A stretch of 64,000 bases of DNA from Xiphias gladius (Eukaryota > Chordata > Actinopteri > Istiophoriformes > Xiphiidae), in assembly GCF_016859285.1 (NCBI RefSeq), contig NC_053404.1, forward strand, positions 16,879,105 to 16,943,104. The letters are read 5' to 3'. The first letter of the stretch is position 1, and every line of letters begins with the position of its first letter. Below the pieces are notes generated by a model. The model searched no databases and was not told the DNA's origin. It saw nothing but the letters and a program-made list of their open reading frames with translations. Of this stretch, positions 1 through 10,499 are shown one piece after another. Position numbers and translations under genes: made by a program.

Positions 1-456
1 TTTAAGAGAGTTATTTTGATGTGCTATTCCCATTTTTTTGTTTAGCTGTGATGCCTGATTGTTGTACAGACATTTTGTTAATTAAGGATTTTTTATTTTT
101 TATTTTTTTTAAATCATCAATATTCACCAAAAACAGTTAAGCTCTGTGACAAATCATCAGTATTTTCATTATTCCTGTTTAATTGTTCACAATCTGGTGT
201 CAGGCAGAGATATTTCCAATGCAGCTCCCATGATGAGCTTATTGGGAAATGTAGGAAATGGCTTCAGTAGACTAAATATTAGAAAGATACAGAAAATTCA
301 CAAGTAACTACACCTAATCACACATTATACCAAGGGACATAATATATTCATAATGCCTCAGAGTGAGAGTAACTTTTTCTTTTAAAAAATGTCTGTTGTT
401 GTAACAAAACTGAAAATGTCAAAGTGCTAATTACAATGTGTCTCTGCCTCTTGCAG

Positions 457-537
457 TTGGATGCGGACGACGCAGAACCAAAGTTTGATGAGCGCGAGTG
501 TCATGATGAGTACTCGGAGATGCACATGCCTGTGTAA
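457..537 (+). CDS. slc4a2: slc4a2-type anion exchanger, final coding exon (partial)
   Basis: This is the last coding exon of a gene that starts left of the window. A pyrimidine-rich acceptor ending in TTGCAG at 456 is followed by 26 codons and TAA at 535-537. The peptide starts LDADDAEPKFDE and ends DEYSEMHMPV. Anion exchangers AE1 and AE2 end in the same kind of acidic tail, with an LDA-type start, an FDE core and a final M-P-V. The FDER core and the EM-x-MPV ending look closer to AE2 than to AE1. The family is a plasma-membrane chloride/bicarbonate exchanger, and this piece is its cytosolic C-terminus; the transport segments lie outside the window. The nearby rarres2 genes support slc4a2, since the two are close neighbours on human 7q36. 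Which fish paralogue (a or b) it is cannot be told from 26 residues. Confidence 0.75.
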   Translation: MDADDAEPKFDERECHDEYSEMHMPV

Positions 538-2790
538 CCCACGACGGGTCCTCATATCACCACTTAACTCGTAACTCCTGACTCGTAGTGGGCGCCAAAA
601 TCTGTCAATCACAACCACTGACATCTGGGATGTAGCGATGGAGTCCCTCCAACTTGAAACACTCACAGAGAAGTTTGATGCCACATCACTCCGCACCACT
701 GGCCCCTCTTCATCATCAAGACATGAACATACAGTACGTCGGAGGTGTGGTTGGTTGTTACTTGGGTCAACCTTTTCACTATTTAAGTAGCTTTTCATCA
801 GATTGTTGGAGGCTTTTCGGGAGGTTAACAGCACTTTGTGGCACAAACAAAGAAATCCTACTGAGGAGCTCAAACTGTCGTTAGTGTGTGTTCACTCATG
901 ATATACTTTTTTAAAACATATATTTCAGGGGACGAGAGATTCCAAATCAAATGATATGATCTCAAGCTCAAAATTAAATGTGATAACAGTAGATAGATAT
1001 GCAAGACTGATTCATTTTTAGCCCTGAAAGGTTGCTCTGATTCACATTGAATATGTGGAGGATATATGGGATACATTCCTTTATATTATCATGCTATAGT
1101 TTTTGCTATTCTACTTTTTTTTAAATTCGCTTTTTTCATGTTTTAAGCTCACCAAACGCCTTATGAAGGAAATGAGAAGATATACTGAGGTATTTTTTTT
1201 CCTCATTCTGTCTTATTTTAGACAGCTGATCACTTTACCCGCCTCCTGAAGCTTGTAGCACTTTTTTTTAGACACCAAATCAGAACAATGACTGAATTTT
1301 ATGTAATCATTTTATCTCCTTAGCATCCTCTTAAATCCCTTAAATATCAGTAATGCTTTAGTTTGCTTCTTAAATGACTATATCTGATTGATTTTTAGCC
1401 TGTCCTTCTTTAACCATTAATTTTCTTGGTACTCAAATGCAGCAGTTTAGGCAATAGTTGGGCTTTTATGTCAACTTCTGTTCCTGTAGTGAAGTAAGGT
1501 CGCCAGCAGAGGGCGATATTGCAGGACTGTGATGATTATGATGTACCAAAAAAAACACAAAAAAAACACAAAAAAAACAGTATGAAAATACAGTCTCTCA
1601 TTACACTAACCCCGTTCGAATCATGTTTCTCATCATGTTTCTCATCATGACACAGTTTTGTTGTAGAATGATAACACAGTGGCATAATAAATAATCTCTA
1701 AATGAATCCAAGCACATGTTTAGGGCACTAATGTACTGAGGCCTCACTTGGTGTGGTTGGTTTTTGGGAATCGCTGTAATTTATTGGTTACTTTGTTCAA
1801 GTGCCAAATTGTGTCTCGTGTAAATAGTTTTGTGGTCAGAACAATAAGCTGCAGTTCAGTCATCTCAAATCACCTATAATGTGCTTGAAGAAGTGAAAGC
1901 CTAATTAACACATTTTTCATAGTATAACATTCCTGTTTTGTTTTTGTTGTTTTTTTTTTTTGTTTTTTTTCCCTGGGGGGGGCATTGGCTAATTGTTAAA
2001 ATATTTCATTCACACTCATGACCTTGGTCGACCAAATTTCCACTCAAGCTGTATAGACAATCTCAATATTCATGCATTACTGAGAGGGAAAGCTTTTCAA
2101 AAGAAATATATGTAATTTTTTTATGTCATGTTGTAGTGTGGCAAGGATTGGTTAAATCATTGTAAACCAACTTAAATTTTCAGTCCTCTGTTACTCTCAA
2201 GTGTGTATTTTAGATGCTACTTTTCCCTTTGAACTGCCCCATCTCAGCCTGACTGTCACTGTGATCTTGAGCCTGTTTGGTGTCACAAAGTTGCACAAAA
2301 TCTCAAGTGCCTGTGGGACCATGGAGTGATCAGCTGCAAGTGTCTGTTGTGTTTGTAAGAACGACACACGTTATTATAATTTGCACTTTTCAGACGCTCG
2401 TAAAACAAACATCTCACCATTATTTATCTGTTGCAATATGAAGCATTATTGCTGTTTTTGAAGAATTATTTGGAGTATGTCACACAACTTTTTTTTTTTT
2501 TTTTCTATTGTAGACACACATTTGGCTGCATCATGGCCATGACAATGAAGGGGATATTTATGAGAACAAGGCAGGGGAGTACAATGTCAGTTTTATGTCT
2601 GCTTATTGTGCCTGTGGATGGAGTGAAGGTAGTCCGTTTAGGTCAAAACATTTGTCGAAGTCGTGAGATGCTGATATATGTTGATCCATTTCGAAAGCAA
2701 TACAAAGTCAGATAGACTTTTGCTGATGTTCCCTTGTACATTATTGGTTCAAATATTGATGACAAATAAAAGTTATTTTCTATTTATCCT
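538..2790 (+). other. Probable long 3' UTR of the slc4a2-type gene
   Basis: No coding exon is visible between the slc4a2 stop and the first good poly(A) signal, AATAAA at 2765-2770, which is followed by a T/GT-rich stretch. I take this 2.2 kb as 3' UTR. It is AT-rich with homopolymer tracts, for example T-rich DNA at 1947-1971 and A-rich DNA at 1548-1577. The UTR could end earlier at a weaker signal, so the extent is an inference. Confidence 0.5.
2765..2770 (+). terminator. Poly(A) signal AATAAA, probable slc4a2 3' end
   Basis: Canonical AATAAA followed within 20-40 nt by TTTTCTATTT and GTTTGTCTGT, a T/GT-rich downstream element. It is the first canonical hexamer with such a context after the slc4a2 stop codon. 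Confidence 0.5.
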
Positions 2791-2964
2791 GGCGGTTTGT
2801 CTGTCATGTTTTCAATGTAAAGCAACTTGGAGGAAGGCGAGGCAAATTCATTTATATAGCACAATTCACACTCAAAGCTGTATTAAAGTTCTTCAAACAG
2901 ACATTTAAACTTTAAAAGAAATTGGAAACAAACTTTAAAAGACTGAATAAAAGTACGTGAACAT

Positions 2965-3615
2965 GCTAGCTCTGTGAGGCTGTACAACACAGTGGTGTTT
3001 TGAGCTAAATGCTAATGTCAATATGCTAACGATGACAATGCTAACATGCTTACGTTGTGCAGGTGTAAGTTTTACCAAGTTTAACATCTTAGTTTAGCGT
3101 GTTAGCATGCTAACATTTGCTAATCCAAATTACAGCTGAGACTGGGGAATGCCCTTAGTTTTGCAGGTATTTATTCATGAAGTATTGGAAAATTTAGAGG
3201 TTGGCCTTATCATGGAATCACCAAAGTTATTACAATTCATCCTAAGGGGAACAAGAATGTGTTCACCAAATATCATGACAGTCCATTTAGTAGTAGTTTA
3301 GATATTTCACCCTAAAACACAAATGCCATCCTCATGTGGTCGCTAGAGGGATCAAACATTTTTCACTTTTCATTTGGTTCCATCATCAGTTCAAAATATC
3401 AGTTTTTCCATTACTTTGCTTTATGGCCTAAAAACCTGCAATATTAATGACATACCCATCTCAGTTGTACTTTGTGTTTTGTGCTATTTAGCAAATGTTA
3501 GCATAATAACACACTAAACTGGCACTGCGAACATGGTAAACATACCTGCTTAACATCATGTTAGCAAACTGTCCAAAGTACAGCCTAGCAGCTAGCATGA
3601 CTAGGCTCTTGTCTG
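2965..3615. repeat. Ancient teleost dispersed repeat (GCTAACATGCTAA type)
   Basis: The stretch is rich in GCTAA/GTTAGC words, for example GTTAGCATGCTAACATTTGC near 3100. It also contains the phrase in which a 'fish repeat' is recognisable: ATCATGACAGTCCATTTAG, followed by a TTTAGATATTTCACC-like piece. Related stretches occur at 23935-24330, 39160-39640 and 44430-44545, so this is a dispersed family and not a local low-complexity tract. No coding capacity is visible. I recognise the type from percomorph genomes but cannot name the family. Confidence 0.6.
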
Positions 3616-3860
3616 CTCTCTTGTTAAGACGATAAAAGGCCTATCTTGTATGTTAATGTGCAGGACCGAGTTTAGTTTTGAAGTCTATGACTACTCCCAA
3701 ATGATCCTGACTTTATTTGAGGTTTTACTTTACAGGGAGGTAAGATGAGAGCTTATGTTGTGTAGTACCAAAACGGTTACTTCAGTTATGTCCCTGACGA
3801 GTTGAAGTAGATTGGGTCATCCAGTCATTACTGTGGCCGATGCAATGAATCAATTTATCA

Positions 3861-4260
3861 TCAGGATGGAACGTCATCAGGAGGAAGTGATATGAAAAGT
3901 TTTATTTCGTCCTCATAATTATGATGAGAAATGTGGTTATTGTGAAATATATGGCCTAGTAAGAGCATGTAGAGATTAAATAAAACAGGACCAGGAATTG
4001 AACCCTGTGGAACCCCGTATGAAGTCTTGTATGGTTTAGACCTGGAATCTCCAATAGAAAAACCCACCTAGTTTTCCAGTCAATCCAAAAATATTTTGTG
4101 ATCCACTATATCAAATGCAGCACTGAGGTCAATAAAGCACAGATAGAAGTCTGGATGCAAAGAACTTAAAACTTTAGTAAGTAAATAGTAAAGAACTTTT
4201 TCAGTGCTGTGATTATGTCAGAACCCAGACTAGAAGATATAACTTGATTACTACTAGGCT
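3861..4260 (-). mobile_element. Degenerate LINE reverse-transcriptase fragment
   Basis: Read on the - strand, the segment encodes a broken piece of a non-LTR retrotransposon reverse transcriptase. The motif FIDLSAAFDIVDHKIF lies near 4080-4145, then come in-frame stops, then SYGVPQGSIPGPVLFNLYML, then HNYEDEIKLFISLPPDD near 3870-3920. The catalytic Y-A-D-D motif of active elements reads Y-E-D-E here. With the stops, this shows an inactive relic. The word GVPQGS-x-x-GP-x-LFNLYM is typical of fish LINEs of the L2/CR1/Rex1 type; I cannot fix the clade. The outer boundary near 4260 is uncertain. The fragment sits just upstream of rarres2 copy A in the opposite orientation. Confidence 0.8.
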
Positions 4261-4481
4261 GATGGAAAACTATATTTTTCACTGATGAAAGAGATTTAAA
4301 GACATACACTGTGGATTGACATGGAGGAATGACCAAAAGAAGTGGGATAATGGTCTGTGTTTCCAGACTATTTTTTCCCAGTGAAAAGAGGGCTGGATTC
4401 TCTGTCCTAGAAAACAGCACAGAGTGGGCGGTTCGTTGCATTATCACACAGCCCCCCACTGTTACAGACGCAGGGAAAAAG

Positions 4482-5445
4482 ATGGCTGCTTTGTGGCTGC
4501 TGCTGTTCGGCGTTGGAGCTTTGTTCTTTTGCTCAAATGCACAGGAGGCTTACAATAACCTTCCTGAAACCTACAAGAAAGGAGTGGATCTGGCTCTGGA
4601 GAAGCTTAACTCTCATCCTGGAATCCAGCACCATTTTCTCTTCTTAAGAACTATCACAATGTCAAACACTGAGGTATTGTACGTCATGTCTGCTTTTAAG
4701 TGTCAATGTTTATCGTTTGCTAGAGTGTGGTGGCTCATCACTAGGGTCTTTCCCATGATTAACTGTGAGTAATATGCTCAGGAATAGCTCTAATCGCCCA
4801 AGAAATAGGGGATTTTATCAGAGAAAGTTCCTCATGGTAAATTTTGGGAGTTGCTCAGATCTAACCCTCCTTCTCTTTCTCCTCAGCCTGGGTTTGATGT
4901 GAGCTACATCTACCACCACTTCTACCTTAAAGCCACCAAGTGCCAAAAAGGAACAGTTGACTCCACAGCGTGTCAGTTTCGAAACGACAGAGTAGGTTTT
5001 GTCTAATTTCCAGAAGTGTTACTGAACTCAAAAATGCGGACTGTGAGGGCGACTGCCCGCTCTAACTTGTCTCTGCTGTTTTCTTTGTGTGCATTCATGC
5101 AGCCGCTGATAGACTGTGCAGTCTGTTACAAAACATTTGGAGGAGAAATTGAACAAGAGCCCAAACCATATGTTCACTGTATCCACAAACCGGCCCTTAC
5201 AGAGGTTAGTCTCTTCCACTTTTGTCCTTACTTACAGTCTCTTCTTGGGTCATATGTGATTTCAGTCTCTTTTATTATAATTACCGAAAAGCAAGAATTA
5301 ATACGTTTCTGACTTTTTCTCCCCCCTTTTTTCAACACTTAACTCTGAATGACAGGAGATGACGGTGGGCAGAGTAGAGCACTGCAACAGAATGGGTTAC
5401 AGCAGTGGAGCTCCAACTCTACTGTCATCCAAAGGGACTAAGTGA
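4482..5445 (+). CDS. rarres2: Chemerin-like secreted protein, rarres2 copy A (4 exons)
   Basis: Exons: 4482-4673, 4887-4991, 5103-5204, 5356-5445. All introns are GT-AG and phase 0, and the joined frame gives 162 aa, close to human chemerin (163 aa). The protein starts with a signal peptide, MAALWLLLFGVGALF, with likely cleavage after SNA or NAQ near residue 20. A cystatin-like region follows, with KKGVDLALEKLNSHPGI corresponding to the first helix. Six cysteines remain: TKC, ACQF, DCAVC (two), VHC and EHC; chemerin has three disulfides. I chose the start at 4482 because an in-frame ATG at 4329 would put 51 residues in front of a clear signal peptide. Chemerin is a secreted precursor acting on CMKLR1-type receptors. 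The C-terminus after the last cysteine is short and lacks the F-x-F-S activation peptide of mammals. A generic cystatin-like secreted protein is the alternative. Confidence 0.85.
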
Positions 5446-5682
5446 ATACTTTGTCTGAAAACATGTATGTGGATCATTTGAGAGTATTGTGATATCTTTC
5501 AGGATTTACTAGAAGCAGTTAACTACATTCTTTTGAATGGGAACCTCACCCCATTAGTATTCTCTCTGTGGTGTGCCCTTTTTTATTACATTTGATTGGG
5601 ATTTTTGTGTCACATCTTCAGCAATCTGTTGTTTACTTCTATGCCTATCTGTTAGATTGTTGACTTGGTCGCAGAAAATAAT

Positions 5683-5688
5683 AATAAA
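5683..5688 (+). terminator. Poly(A) signal of rarres2 copy A
   Basis: AATAAA lies 238 nt after the stop codon and is followed by a GTTTGTGTGTGT-rich element starting at 5714, which can serve as the downstream GU-rich element. Confidence 0.65.
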
Positions 5689-5714
5689 GTTTAATTTTGT
5701 GAACAATCAAGAGT

Positions 5715-5769
5715 TTGTGTGTGTGTGCGTGTGCGTGTGCGTGTGTGTGTGTGTGTTTGTGTGTGTGTG
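5715..5769. repeat. GT microsatellite
   Basis: About 55 nt of (GT)n with three GC-type interruptions (GTGCGT). It lies just past the copy A poly(A) signal. Confidence 0.95.
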
Positions 5770-5984
5770 GTATTGCTATGAATGGGCTACTTTGACCTAA
5801 TTTGACTGAAGTGAGTATTTGAAAGGTATTTCTTATGTTAACAAATCCCATAAAAAGACAAAACCATCTCTTTCACACACTTTGCAACTTCCCTACCCTG
5901 TCTTTGTATTTCCAACTTTGAAAATGGGTAACACATTTATAGTTTCCTTTTCCTGAAATATCCTGAATTTCCTGAAACAGTTGG

Positions 5985-6350
5985 ACACTGTAGTTTTCAG
6001 CAAATGTTACTCTAAGAGTAGTAAAAAGTACTTTTGTTAGGAAAATATATTCACCTGCGGATTAATACACGTTGGGGCCCTAGGGAGTTTTTACAGTTTT
6101 TTGGGATTGAGTCAAAATAAAGTGCAATGGCCATGTTCATTGTAATGAAGGAAAATGTCACCCGGTGCAACAATGTGGCTCACTGATGTTTTTTAAATAG
6201 TTTTCAACAACAATGGGACTCTATGGCACAAACGAAATAAAACATGTCAGGCTTTGGCGAAACAATGCAACAAACAACACTTATTATATGTTAGGACCAT
6301 TTCATTCTTGAATTTTGGTCTTTACATGGGATTTGTTGACAGAAAAAAAA
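5985..6350 (+). repeat. Dispersed repeat, copy 1 of a pair
   Basis: The segment shares ordered blocks with 51706-51980 in nrbp2 intron 16, same orientation. One block is AACAATGG..CTCTATGGCA, then ..CAGGCTTTGGC.AAACA.., and another is TTTTGGTCTTTACATGGGAT against TTTTGGTCTTTTCATGGGAT, then an A-rich tail. No open reading frame is shared. It looks like an old interspersed element of unknown class. Confidence 0.65.
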
Positions 6351-7044
6351 AAAAAATTACACAAGAATAGCCCATTCCAAAAGGCTCTGGGGCCTCAGAT
6401 CTTTAAAAAAAAAACCCAAGTTCAGTGCGTTTCAGATGGCTGTTCAAAATTACGAGTTTTTGCAAATTTGTCCACATGCTATTGGTTTTCATAGTTTTGG
6501 TGAAGAGAAGTTTCAGGGAGCCCACATTTTTGGCACTGGGTTCCTTTGAACAGATGAATCCAGCCATTAAAGTCGCAATTGGCAAAAGATGTTTTTAAAA
6601 CTTGATCAATGTTTTCTACTTTTCTAAAGGCGAGTAAAAATTTTGTCCTAACGTTTGCAGATAATTGCATCTAATTAGCAGCAAAGAGAGATTTCCTAAC
6701 AAGACATCTCAGATGTTTGAATTCATGGCCCAAATAGGTTAAAATATTCCACATTTCACACAAAAAAGTCCCAAAAAGAAATGCAAATGTGTGTAGCAAA
6801 ACTGTGTTTCTTCTTCCCTCTCCCAACAATCATTTCATAACGCCTCAGATTTATCCTGTGACCCTTTGAACACACCCGACTCCTAGTTTTGGAACCACTT
6901 GTTTAATCTATCAAACTGTACATAAAGTAGGTAAAGCTTGCTGCAACAAGTTAAAAAAAAACAAACAAAAAAACTGCATCAGGGTTACTGATCTAATAAT
7001 GTATTTTTCTGCCGAGCCAGTGCTTAAGATTTTGAAATCAGGGC

Positions 7045-7132
7045 TTTTATTTTTAATGAAGTATTGTATTTTTACACTGCAGTACAGACACTTTTACTGA
7101 AGTAAAGCATCAGAGTACGTCTTCCACCATTG
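7045..7132 (+). mobile_element. Fragment of a CAGTGGTGGAA-type terminal-inverted-repeat element
   Basis: The stretch reads GTATTTTTACACTGCAGTAC, then CTTTTACTGAAGTAAAGCAT, then ends CTTCCACCATTG. This is the right end of a very common fish repeat whose ends are CAGTGGTGGAA...TTCCACCACTG. A fuller copy is at 32318-33202. It is non-coding and probably a non-autonomous DNA element. Confidence 0.65.
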
Positions 7133-7794
7133 CCTCTTCCTTATAAGGGCAGACAAATGTTAGGGTACAGATTGTTTGGTTCGGCAGCCCTAAAAACTCT
7201 GACTGTGTGTGACTCAAAAAACTCTGATGAGTAATCTTTGCGTGGTCAGTTTCATTACATTCAGGGATTCACTAACCACCCCGTCGACTAAATTCAAAGA
7301 AAACTCAATTTCCTATGAGTGACCTGCTTTCCTGTTAATGCAACAACAAGAGAGCTGGTGAAGCAGAACCGAAAGAGTTCATTTACCCTCTGATTAATGC
7401 TGACCTTTATATTTGGCCTGGGACCAAAGGCCTCTCGCTGCATGTTGGGGGTTCTTCCAGGACTTGGATTACTAATCCAAGTCTCCATTGCAAAAACATT
7501 TATGGATATGTGTGTAATTCCGCTTCTGAGCAGTTTTTCCAGCAATAACTCCCCCACTGAGAGGGTGTTTTGTTAAGACAAGCTCTAGTCTGTCCGCTGG
7601 AGTTTTACGGGAACTGGGACATAAAAAGTAAACAGTTGTTGCAGCAGGCCTTTTTTGCTGATCTTTGTGTTTACTTTCACTTGTTACTTCTCCACCCATA
7701 ATAGGACGTACTTGGATGTGAGCACTGATCTCTCAGGGACAGGAGGCAGTCCATCCTCTGAGCCAAGCAGTTCTCCTCACACACTCGGAGGAAG

Positions 7795-10146
7795 ATGGCT
7801 GCTGGGTGGCTGTTGCTGGTTTGTGCCGGAGCTGCGCTGTACTCTGCCAAGGCCCAGGGGCCTCATAATGAGCTTCCTGATAACTACAAGAAGGGGGTGG
7901 ATCTGGCATTAATGCAACTCAACTCCCATGCTGGCGTACACCACCATTTTCGCTTCCTTAGAAGTGTGGACAGGTCAGAAATCGAGGTACATTCGTGAAT
8001 TTATTAGCAGCTCTTTTATCACTTCTTAGCATGAAGAATTGAAGTGGATATATTTGTTTATTAATGTTACGTGTGAAAACTTTGCGTTAGAACATCAGTA
8101 TTAGTTTTATTGGTTTCATAATGACATTATAAATTAAAAAAATTTATAGTAGCTTGTAATCTTAAGCTACTATAAGTTTGTAATCTTAAAAAGTTTGAAA
8201 ACTGACTGAAGTCCCGATTCAGACTCATCTTGGCTACAGTTTCCTTTTCTCTTTGGAGCTGCACCAAAGGTTTGGCAGTCTCACTCTGCCTTCAGGGAAT
8301 TCTGGTTCATACTTGTTTTGACATCTGCGTCAGGTCAAGTGCACTCTGAACAGTCAAATGTCAACATGTTTTCACTAAGAGCCTGGCTTTTGGGGAAAGG
8401 AAATCCTGATAATGTGCGCCTTTGCAGAAACGTTTGGGTAAATGAAGGCTCGCAAAAGGTTTTTCTATTCCCCGGGATTTTAATGAAGCTGCAGAGCCGT
8501 GGCTAGTTTTGTGCTTAATGTAACTTTCCAGTAACAAAAAAAAGTAGATACCCGATTAACTTATAATATGGACAGAAAAACCTTAGTTTCAGCATTATTT
8601 TAACCAATGAGGGAAATATTCTGTGAGAAAGTACATTTTCTTGGCAGAGGCTAGTGGAGCAGCAGCTACTTTGAAAAGGGGGCCGGACTTTGGGTCTTTT
8701 GTTGGTTAGCTTTTTGGTTTGTCGGCCCATCACTTTGGTCCAGATTCAAATCTATCTTGACAACAGATCAATAATTTCCACAGGGAGCTTCCTAGAAAGA
8801 ACTACAAGAAGGTACAAATTATAGGGAAAATGTGAGTTTCCTCGACAGAACGGCTCCGTTTAAACCCGAATGAATATTCATTGATCATTAATTTAGTATT
8901 GGAAACTTTACTCTGCATATAGTTTGAATTGTATGCTTGATTGTAAACACTTTTTATATTTTTTCATGTTACTCTGACCTGCTTTTACTCTGAAAGACTA
9001 AGAGACAGCAATTGATTTTAATTCAGTTTATTAATTACAACAGTACTAGCTCTATATTGATGGAATGCATGCTCTTCTCTGTTTCACCCCTTCTCTATAT
9101 TTAAGCCTGATGTGACTGAAGCGTATTTACATTAAAATTCCTGCTGCAGCTTTAATCAGTCTGCAATTAAACATCACCTTGTTTCGACATGAAAAATGAA
9201 TCCATGCTGACTCGAAGGCAGGCTTGCGGGCTTTACTTTGCTGCTTTGTAGCTCATAGTAAAATGAACCTCTGCTCTCTCGCAGGGTGGATTCAATGTGA
9301 GATACCTCTACCACCACTTTCACCTGAAACCCACCAGGTGTGCCAAGGGAACCACGGAGCCGAACCCTCAGAGATGCCCCTTCAGGAATGACAGAGTGAG
9401 CAAATGCCCAAAAAGGCGAAGCATTCGTTGCACATGTATCAAAACATCAATGGCATCCTCATGCTCTTTTTTTGTTTTTTTCAATCACTCCACAGCCACT
9501 GATGGACTGTGCAGTTTGCTACAAAACAGCAGCAGACGAGATAGAAGCCAGCCCCAAGCCATACGTTCACTGTATCCAGAAACCGAGGCTCACAGAGGTA
9601 TGGCTACTCATGTCCCATCTTGTTAAATCAAAATCAAAACACATCATGCAGCTCCTCATTTTCTCACCAAATGTCTTATATGGTATTGTAATGTTCCGCT
9701 AGTCTTCGTTTCACTTCTCTCGATGTTTTTTCTACACATCTTTTTCCACATGGTCGTGCTAATAAACAAATGGCTGCATGAAATCGCTCTTGTCTCTAAG
9801 AAACCAGACACAACCTAAGACACCACGCTACTGAGGGCGCAATGGCCTTTCGTTGAGGCGAATGAAGCGAGGGGTACCAGAGGAGGGTTGTTTCTGCTGA
9901 ACTTGGACCGAAGCTCACACTAGTCTGCACCTCCCTGCGCGTTTGTTTACCACGCTAGGAATTGTACCTTGGGGGAAAATTGGTGCAGTCTCTGTGGTGC
10001 GTCCCACACACAAATAGTGCCTGAACTGACGTCTTAATGTGTTTACTCTTTTGTTTCAGGAAATGAAGACAACCAGGATGGAGCACTGCAAAAAAATGAG
10101 TTACAACAGCGGCGCTCCTACACTTTTGGCTGTGTCTACTGGCTAA
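7795..10146 (+). CDS. rarres2: Chemerin-like secreted protein, rarres2 copy B (4 exons)
   Basis: Exons: 7795-7986, 9285-9395, 9496-9597, 10060-10146. The introns are GT-AG and phase 0, and the joined frame gives 163 aa. The exon structure matches copy A: exon 1 is 192 nt and exon 3 is 102 nt in both; exon 2 is two codons longer here. By eye 36 of 64 residues match in exon 1 and 26 of 34 in exon 3, so this is an old tandem duplicate. Signal peptide MAAGWLLLVCAGAALYSAKA, helix KKGVDLALMQLNSHAG, and six cysteines at the same places as in copy A. The C-terminus ends SGAPTLLAVSTG, again without the mammalian activation peptide. Intron 1 is 1.3 kb against 213 nt in copy A. Role by family: secreted ligand of chemerin receptors. 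Both copies look intact. Confidence 0.85.
8144..8175. other. Short perfect inverted repeat in rarres2 copy B intron 1
   Basis: Arms TTATAGTAGCTT and AAGCTACTATAA (12 bp each, perfect) around an 8-nt loop GTAATCTT. The sequence GTTTGTAATCTTAA just after it repeats part of the loop. It could form a small hairpin in RNA; no function is implied. Confidence 0.6.
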
Positions 10147-10442
10147 AAAAATACTCAGATAGAAAATTGGCATGCTTAATATAATAATATGCTTCATAAC
10201 ATAGCGAATCAAAACACTCTAGAATCTCTAGCCTAGTTAAGCTTCGCTATTCTTATTTGACTATAATGTAATGACTTTGACATGCTAAAATCTCCAAACT
10301 CAAAGTGTCTGCTTGCTATATTTTGTTATATTTTTCCTACAATAATAATGTCATCATCTCCCCCCGAGGCTCCTCTCCGCTGTGGTAAATCAGCGTCTTC
10401 TTTCCTCGTAAAAGTCCCCGTATTCCAGATGTAACACTGTGT

Positions 10443-10448
10443 AATAAA
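10443..10448 (+). terminator. Poly(A) signal of rarres2 copy B
   Basis: AATAAA lies 297 nt after the stop and is followed by an A-rich stretch and then TTTCCTGTCATTC. It is the first canonical hexamer after the copy B stop. Confidence 0.55.
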
Positions 10449-10499
10449 AAAAGCAAAAAAAAAACTGATTCCATTTCCTGTCATTCATCTGCAACAGTA

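Noticed and set aside
427..873. 148-codon minus-strand ORF at the left end
   Set aside because: It overlaps the slc4a2 terminal exon and its 3' UTR on the opposite strand, has no domain, and no splice partner was found.
4329..4481. In-frame upstream extension of rarres2 copy A from an ATG at 4329
   Set aside because: It would place 51 non-hydrophobic residues before a clear signal peptide, and copy B and the family start at the equivalent of 4482.
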